DNA of 32,239 nt from Oceanococcus sp. (GTDB lineage: Bacteria; Pseudomonadota; Gammaproteobacteria; Nevskiales; Oceanococcaceae), in the NCBI GenBank assembly GCA_030147945.1, contig JASBUL010000120.1, positions 1 through 32,239 of the forward strand, in the 5' to 3' direction. The position numbers and the translations under genes were made by a program. Shown one piece after another: positions 29,504 to 32,239 of this stretch (position 1 is the stretch's first letter; each line of letters starts with the position of its first letter). The notes beneath the pieces were generated by a model, which was given only the letters and a program-made list of their open reading frames with translations, was not told where the DNA came from and ran no database searches.

Positions 29504-31008
29504 TGAACATGAATGCAGAATTGCAGGACGGCGCGCAGATTCGCGCCCATTTCGAGCGCATGGCCGCACGCACGCCCGAGCTTGCGCTGACCACCGCGGA
29601 TGAACGTATCGCCAAGCTCAAAAAACTGCTTGACGTGGTGCTGGCCAGCCGCGCCGAGATTGTTGCCGCCGGTCAGCAGGAGCTGCGGGTTCACGAGACC
29701 GACATCGACGGTCAGCTGCTGATGATCAAGGCCGAGATCGAGTTCATCAGCAAGCACCTGGCCAGCTGGATGGCGCCGCAACCGGTGCAGGGTTCCTTAA
29801 TGACCCTGGGCAAGAAAAGTTACGTGCGCCACGAAGCCAAAGGCATGGTGCTGCACGTTTCGACCTGGAATGCGCCCATTGCCGAAGCGTTTGTGATGGC
29901 CGCCGGCGCCATCGCCGCGGGCAATGCGTTTGTGCTCAAACCGTCCGAGCTGGCGCCACATTCGGCCCAGGTGCTGGCGGATATCGTGGCCAAGGCGCTG
30001 CCGGATGATGAGTTTGCTGTGTTCCAGGGTGGGGCCGAAGTCGCCCAGGCGCTGCTGGCCTGTCCGTTCAACCATATGTTCTACATCGGTGGTCATGGTG
30101 TCGGGCGTTTGATCATGAAAGCTGCGGCGGATCACTTCGCCACGGTGACGCTGGAGATGGGCGGTAAGAACCCGACCATCATCGATGCCAGTGCAGACGT
30201 CAAAGACGCCGCATTCAAGACCGCCTGGGGACGTGCGGCCAACGCAGGCCAGGTGTGTGTCGCGCCGGACTACGCGCTGGTGCATGAAAGCGTACAGAGC
30301 GCGTTTGTCAGCGCCATGGGCGATGCGTTCAATGAGATGTACAACCCGCAAGGTGAGGGCTTTCAAGCCTCCAATCATCTTCCGCGCATTATCAATGCCA
30401 GGCATTTCGAGCGCATCCATGCATTGCTGCAGGATGCCTTGGACAAGGGCGCCAAGGTCGAATTCGGCGGCCAGACCGATGCCGATGATCTGTTCATCGC
30501 GCCGACCATCCTGTCCGGGGTCAGCGAGGACATGAAGATCATGCAGGAGGAAATTTTTGCACCGATCATCTGCATCGTGCCGTTTGCCGACCGGGCCGAG
30601 GTGCCAAGCATTATCCGGCGTCGCCCCAAGCCGCTCAGCCTGTACATCTTCGCCAAGGACAGCGCGGCCAAGGACTGGTATCTGGCGCGCACCAGTGCGG
30701 GCAGCACGGTGGTCAATCACAACGTGATTCAGTCGGGCACCAATCCGTGCCTGGCCTTTGGCGGCGTCAACCACAGCGGTATGGGCCGGATCGGCGGGCA
30801 TGCCACCTTCCTGGAATGCTCCAATCCCCGCTCGGTGGTTGAGGACGGTCCGCCGGTTGGTGACCCCAAGCTGATGTTCCCGCCGTATTCGGACAAGTAC
30901 AAGAAGATGGTCGGCGACATGCTCAAACGGCCGATTGTGGTCCCCAATGCGGTGGTCAACACCATCAACGGCATGATCAAGCTGGGTAGCCTGTTCCGGA
31001 AATCCTAG
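29503..31008 (+). CDS. Aldehyde dehydrogenase (class 3 / coniferyl-aldehyde-dehydrogenase-like)
   Basis: The 501-residue NAD(P)-dependent enzyme has STWNAP with Asn123, Lys146 (VLKPSE), the general base Glu218 (LEMGGKNP) and nucleophile Cys252 in NAGQVCVAPDY, a form typical of class 3 and coniferyl aldehyde dehydrogenases. It has about 45 residues beyond the usual catalytic end (from DKYKKMVGDML), ending in a basic/hydrophobic stretch that might touch membrane, as in fatty aldehyde dehydrogenases. ATG 29503 overlaps the SDR stop; the longer open frame upstream lies inside the SDR. Likely substrate is a long-chain or aromatic aldehyde. Confidence 0.94.
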   Translation: MNMNAELQDGAQIRAHFERMAARTPELALTTADERIAKLKKLLDVVLASRAEIVAAGQQELRVHETDIDGQLLMIKAEIEFISKHLASWMAPQPVQGSLMTLGKKSYVRHEAKGMVLHVSTWNAPIAEAFVMAAGAIAAGNAFVLKPSELAPHSAQVLADIVAKALPDDEFAVFQGGAEVAQALLACPFNHMFYIGGHGVGRLIMKAAADHFATVTLEMGGKNPTIIDASADVKDAAFKTAWGRAANAGQVCVAPDYALVHESVQSAFVSAMGDAFNEMYNPQGEGFQASNHLPRIINARHFERIHALLQDALDKGAKVEFGGQTDADDLFIAPTILSGVSEDMKIMQEEIFAPIICIVPFADRAEVPSIIRRRPKPLSLYIFAKDSAAKDWYLARTSAGSTVVNHNVIQSGTNPCLAFGGVNHSGMGRIGGHATFLECSNPRSVVEDGPPVGDPKLMFPPYSDKYKKMVGDMLKRPIVVPNAVVNTINGMIKLGSLFRKS

Positions 31009-32239
31009 CCACGCTGCTGCGCCAGCGTAGCCAGAATCTGGCTGTGCTGGCGCCGCGTCAGCTGATAGCGATTGAGGAAGTACAGGCTCACCGCGTACAG
31101 CACCATGATGGCGGGTGCGTAGGCCGTGGCCAGGGTTTGCGCACTTTGCTCGGCCAGCTCGGGTTGCTGGCGTGGAAACGCAATCAGATCCAGAGTGACG
31201 CCAGCCAGCAAGGCCCCGACGCCTGACGAGGCTTTAACCGAAAACACGATCAGCGATGTGAACGCACCCTCCAGGCGGCGCCCGGAATCGGCTTCCCCCT
31301 GATCGGTGAGATCGGCGATCATCGATGCGGTGATGATGTTGATGCTGATCAGCGCGGCGGTCAGGATGATGGTGAAAAAGAACAGCGCGGTGACCAGGTC
31401 CCGCGTGCCGTTTTCCGGAAACCATCCGAGCAGGCGCAAGCCGATCGGTAGCGGGCCGAAAAGCACGGCGAAGAGGGCCAGGGCCATGGCCGAACGTTTC
31501 TTGTCCCACAATTTGCCGAGCATGGGTGACACGCTGGCCGCGATGATCACCGAGATCACCATGCCCAGCGTGAGTATGCCCAGCTGATCACCATCCAGCC
31601 CCCAGAAATACGTGTTCACGTAGTAGCCCACGGCGTTGATGTAACCCCAGGCGCTGGATGAAAAAATGGCGCTGATGATCAGGGCCCGAAACGAGCGATT
31701 GGCCCAGACCACGGCAAAATCGGCGCGCAGGCTGCGCCTGGCATCCGGCGCATGCGGATTGAGCCGCGCCACGTCGCGGGTACCCCAGGCGCACAGCAGG
31801 ATGGCAAGGCCGGCGAAAATCGCGCAGTACAGTGCAAATTCGGCGTAGGCAGAGGCCTGCATGCGACCGTCGACGCCGCCCGGCCCCTCATTGAAAAATG
31901 CAGTGAAGCCAACCACAGCAGCGCCCAAGCCGGCCAGCCAGCCGAACAGAAAGCGGATGCCGATGATTTCGGTGCGCTCGTCGTAATCGGCCGTCATTTC
32001 GGCTGCCATGGCGTTGCTGGGTACGGCGTACAGCGTCAGGCTCACGCGCAGCAACACCGTAAAGCCGAGCAGCCAGCAGAACAGCGCCGGGTGGCTCAGA
32101 TCATCCGGCGGCGCGAAAAGCAGGGCGAACGACAGCGCAACCGGCAACACCGCCAGGTACATGTAGGGATGGCGTCGGCCCAGACGGGAGCGCGTATTGT
32201 CCGATATCACCCCCATCAGCGGGTCTGTAAACGCGTCGA
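31005..32239 (-). CDS. GPH-family (MFS_2) sodium or proton/sugar symporter, 5' partial
   Basis: A membrane carrier with about ten hydrophobic helices remaining. It shows the GPH signature DPLMGVISDNTRSRLGRRHP, where the Asp and Arg-rich loop between helices 2 and 3 is diagnostic. The frame is open to the window end (FTDPLMG precedes the first visible Met at 32216), so about 40-60 N-terminal residues are missing. The family imports glycosides, pentosides, hexuronides or related solutes with a cation; several environmental members have unknown substrates. It converges on the aldehyde dehydrogenase gene, the two stops sharing a CTAG palindrome (31005-31008). Confidence 0.9.
   Translation of the reverse strand, partial: DAFTDPLMGVISDNTRSRLGRRHPYMYLAVLPVALSFALLFAPPDDLSHPALFCWLLGFTVLLRVSLTLYAVPSNAMAAEMTADYDERTEIIGIRFLFGWLAGLGAAVVGFTAFFNEGPGGVDGRMQASAYAEFALYCAIFAGLAILLCAWGTRDVARLNPHAPDARRSLRADFAVVWANRSFRALIISAIFSSSAWGYINAVGYYVNTYFWGLDGDQLGILTLGMVISVIIAASVSPMLGKLWDKKRSAMALALFAVLFGPLPIGLRLLGWFPENGTRDLVTALFFFTIILTAALISINIITASMIADLTDQGEADSGRRLEGAFTSLIVFSVKASSGVGALLAGVTLDLIAFPRQQPELAEQSAQTLATAYAPAIMVLYAVSLYFLNRYQLTRRQHSQILATLAQQRG

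Noticed and set aside
29797-30801. 334-codon minus-strand open frame inside the aldehyde dehydrogenase gene
   Set aside because: Shadow of a strongly conserved enzyme; no motif of its own.

Overview
The window looks like chromosome of a GC-rich gammaproteobacterium. Housekeeping genes (dapB, purB, dsbB, rraA, rluE, aceA, gloA, frmA/fghA) all resemble their gammaproteobacterial forms. Residue-level landmarks fall on or near the E. coli numbering, for example PurB His171/Ser295 and DsbB Cys37/40/102/129. No tRNA, rRNA, insertion sequence, phage gene or CRISPR array was seen. Genes are tightly packed, and no gene-free stretch exceeds about 230 bases. I would guess an environmental lipid- or hydrocarbon-using lineage, but the sequence does not fix the taxon.

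Layout. 1-1385: dapB (5' cut off), a DUF1289 protein and a hot-dog thioesterase, translationally coupled. 1386-3232 (minus): a DUF7931-like protein and purB. 3353-4403: dsbB and rraA. 4309-4962 (minus): rluE, overlapping rraA and apparently starting at CTG. 4963-6566: aceA with a long, hairpin-rich leader and a strong terminator. 6577-8870 (minus): gloA and a membrane diguanylate cyclase with an ethylene-receptor-like sensor and an in-frame TAA near its C-terminus.

9022-20000 is an oxidoreductase-rich accessory region. It holds a GMC alcohol dehydrogenase and an AraC regulator of VirS type. Divergent from the regulator is an operon of FMO-like monooxygenase, extended SDR, classical SDR, TauE/SafE permease and amidase. 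On the minus strand follow SDR, Old-Yellow-Enzyme-like reductase and SDR. The order recalls mycobacterial virS-mymA and suggests oxidation of a lipid, ketone or alcohol substrate, but the substrate cannot be read from sequence.

19993-22708 (minus): S-formylglutathione hydrolase and glutathione-dependent formaldehyde dehydrogenase, then a 1-Cys peroxiredoxin with its own terminator. 22855-27094: a lipoprotein neutral ceramidase coupled to modB and modC without modA. 27069-28409 (minus): a membrane class III nucleotide cyclase. 28637-31008: an SDR/aldehyde dehydrogenase pair. 31005-32239 (minus): a GPH-type sugar/cation symporter cut off at the window edge.

Points most worth a second look: the ethylene-receptor-like diguanylate cyclase with its premature stop, the structured aceA leader, the CTG start of rluE, the VirS/MymA-like operon with exporter and amidase, and the ceramidase-modBC arrangement.
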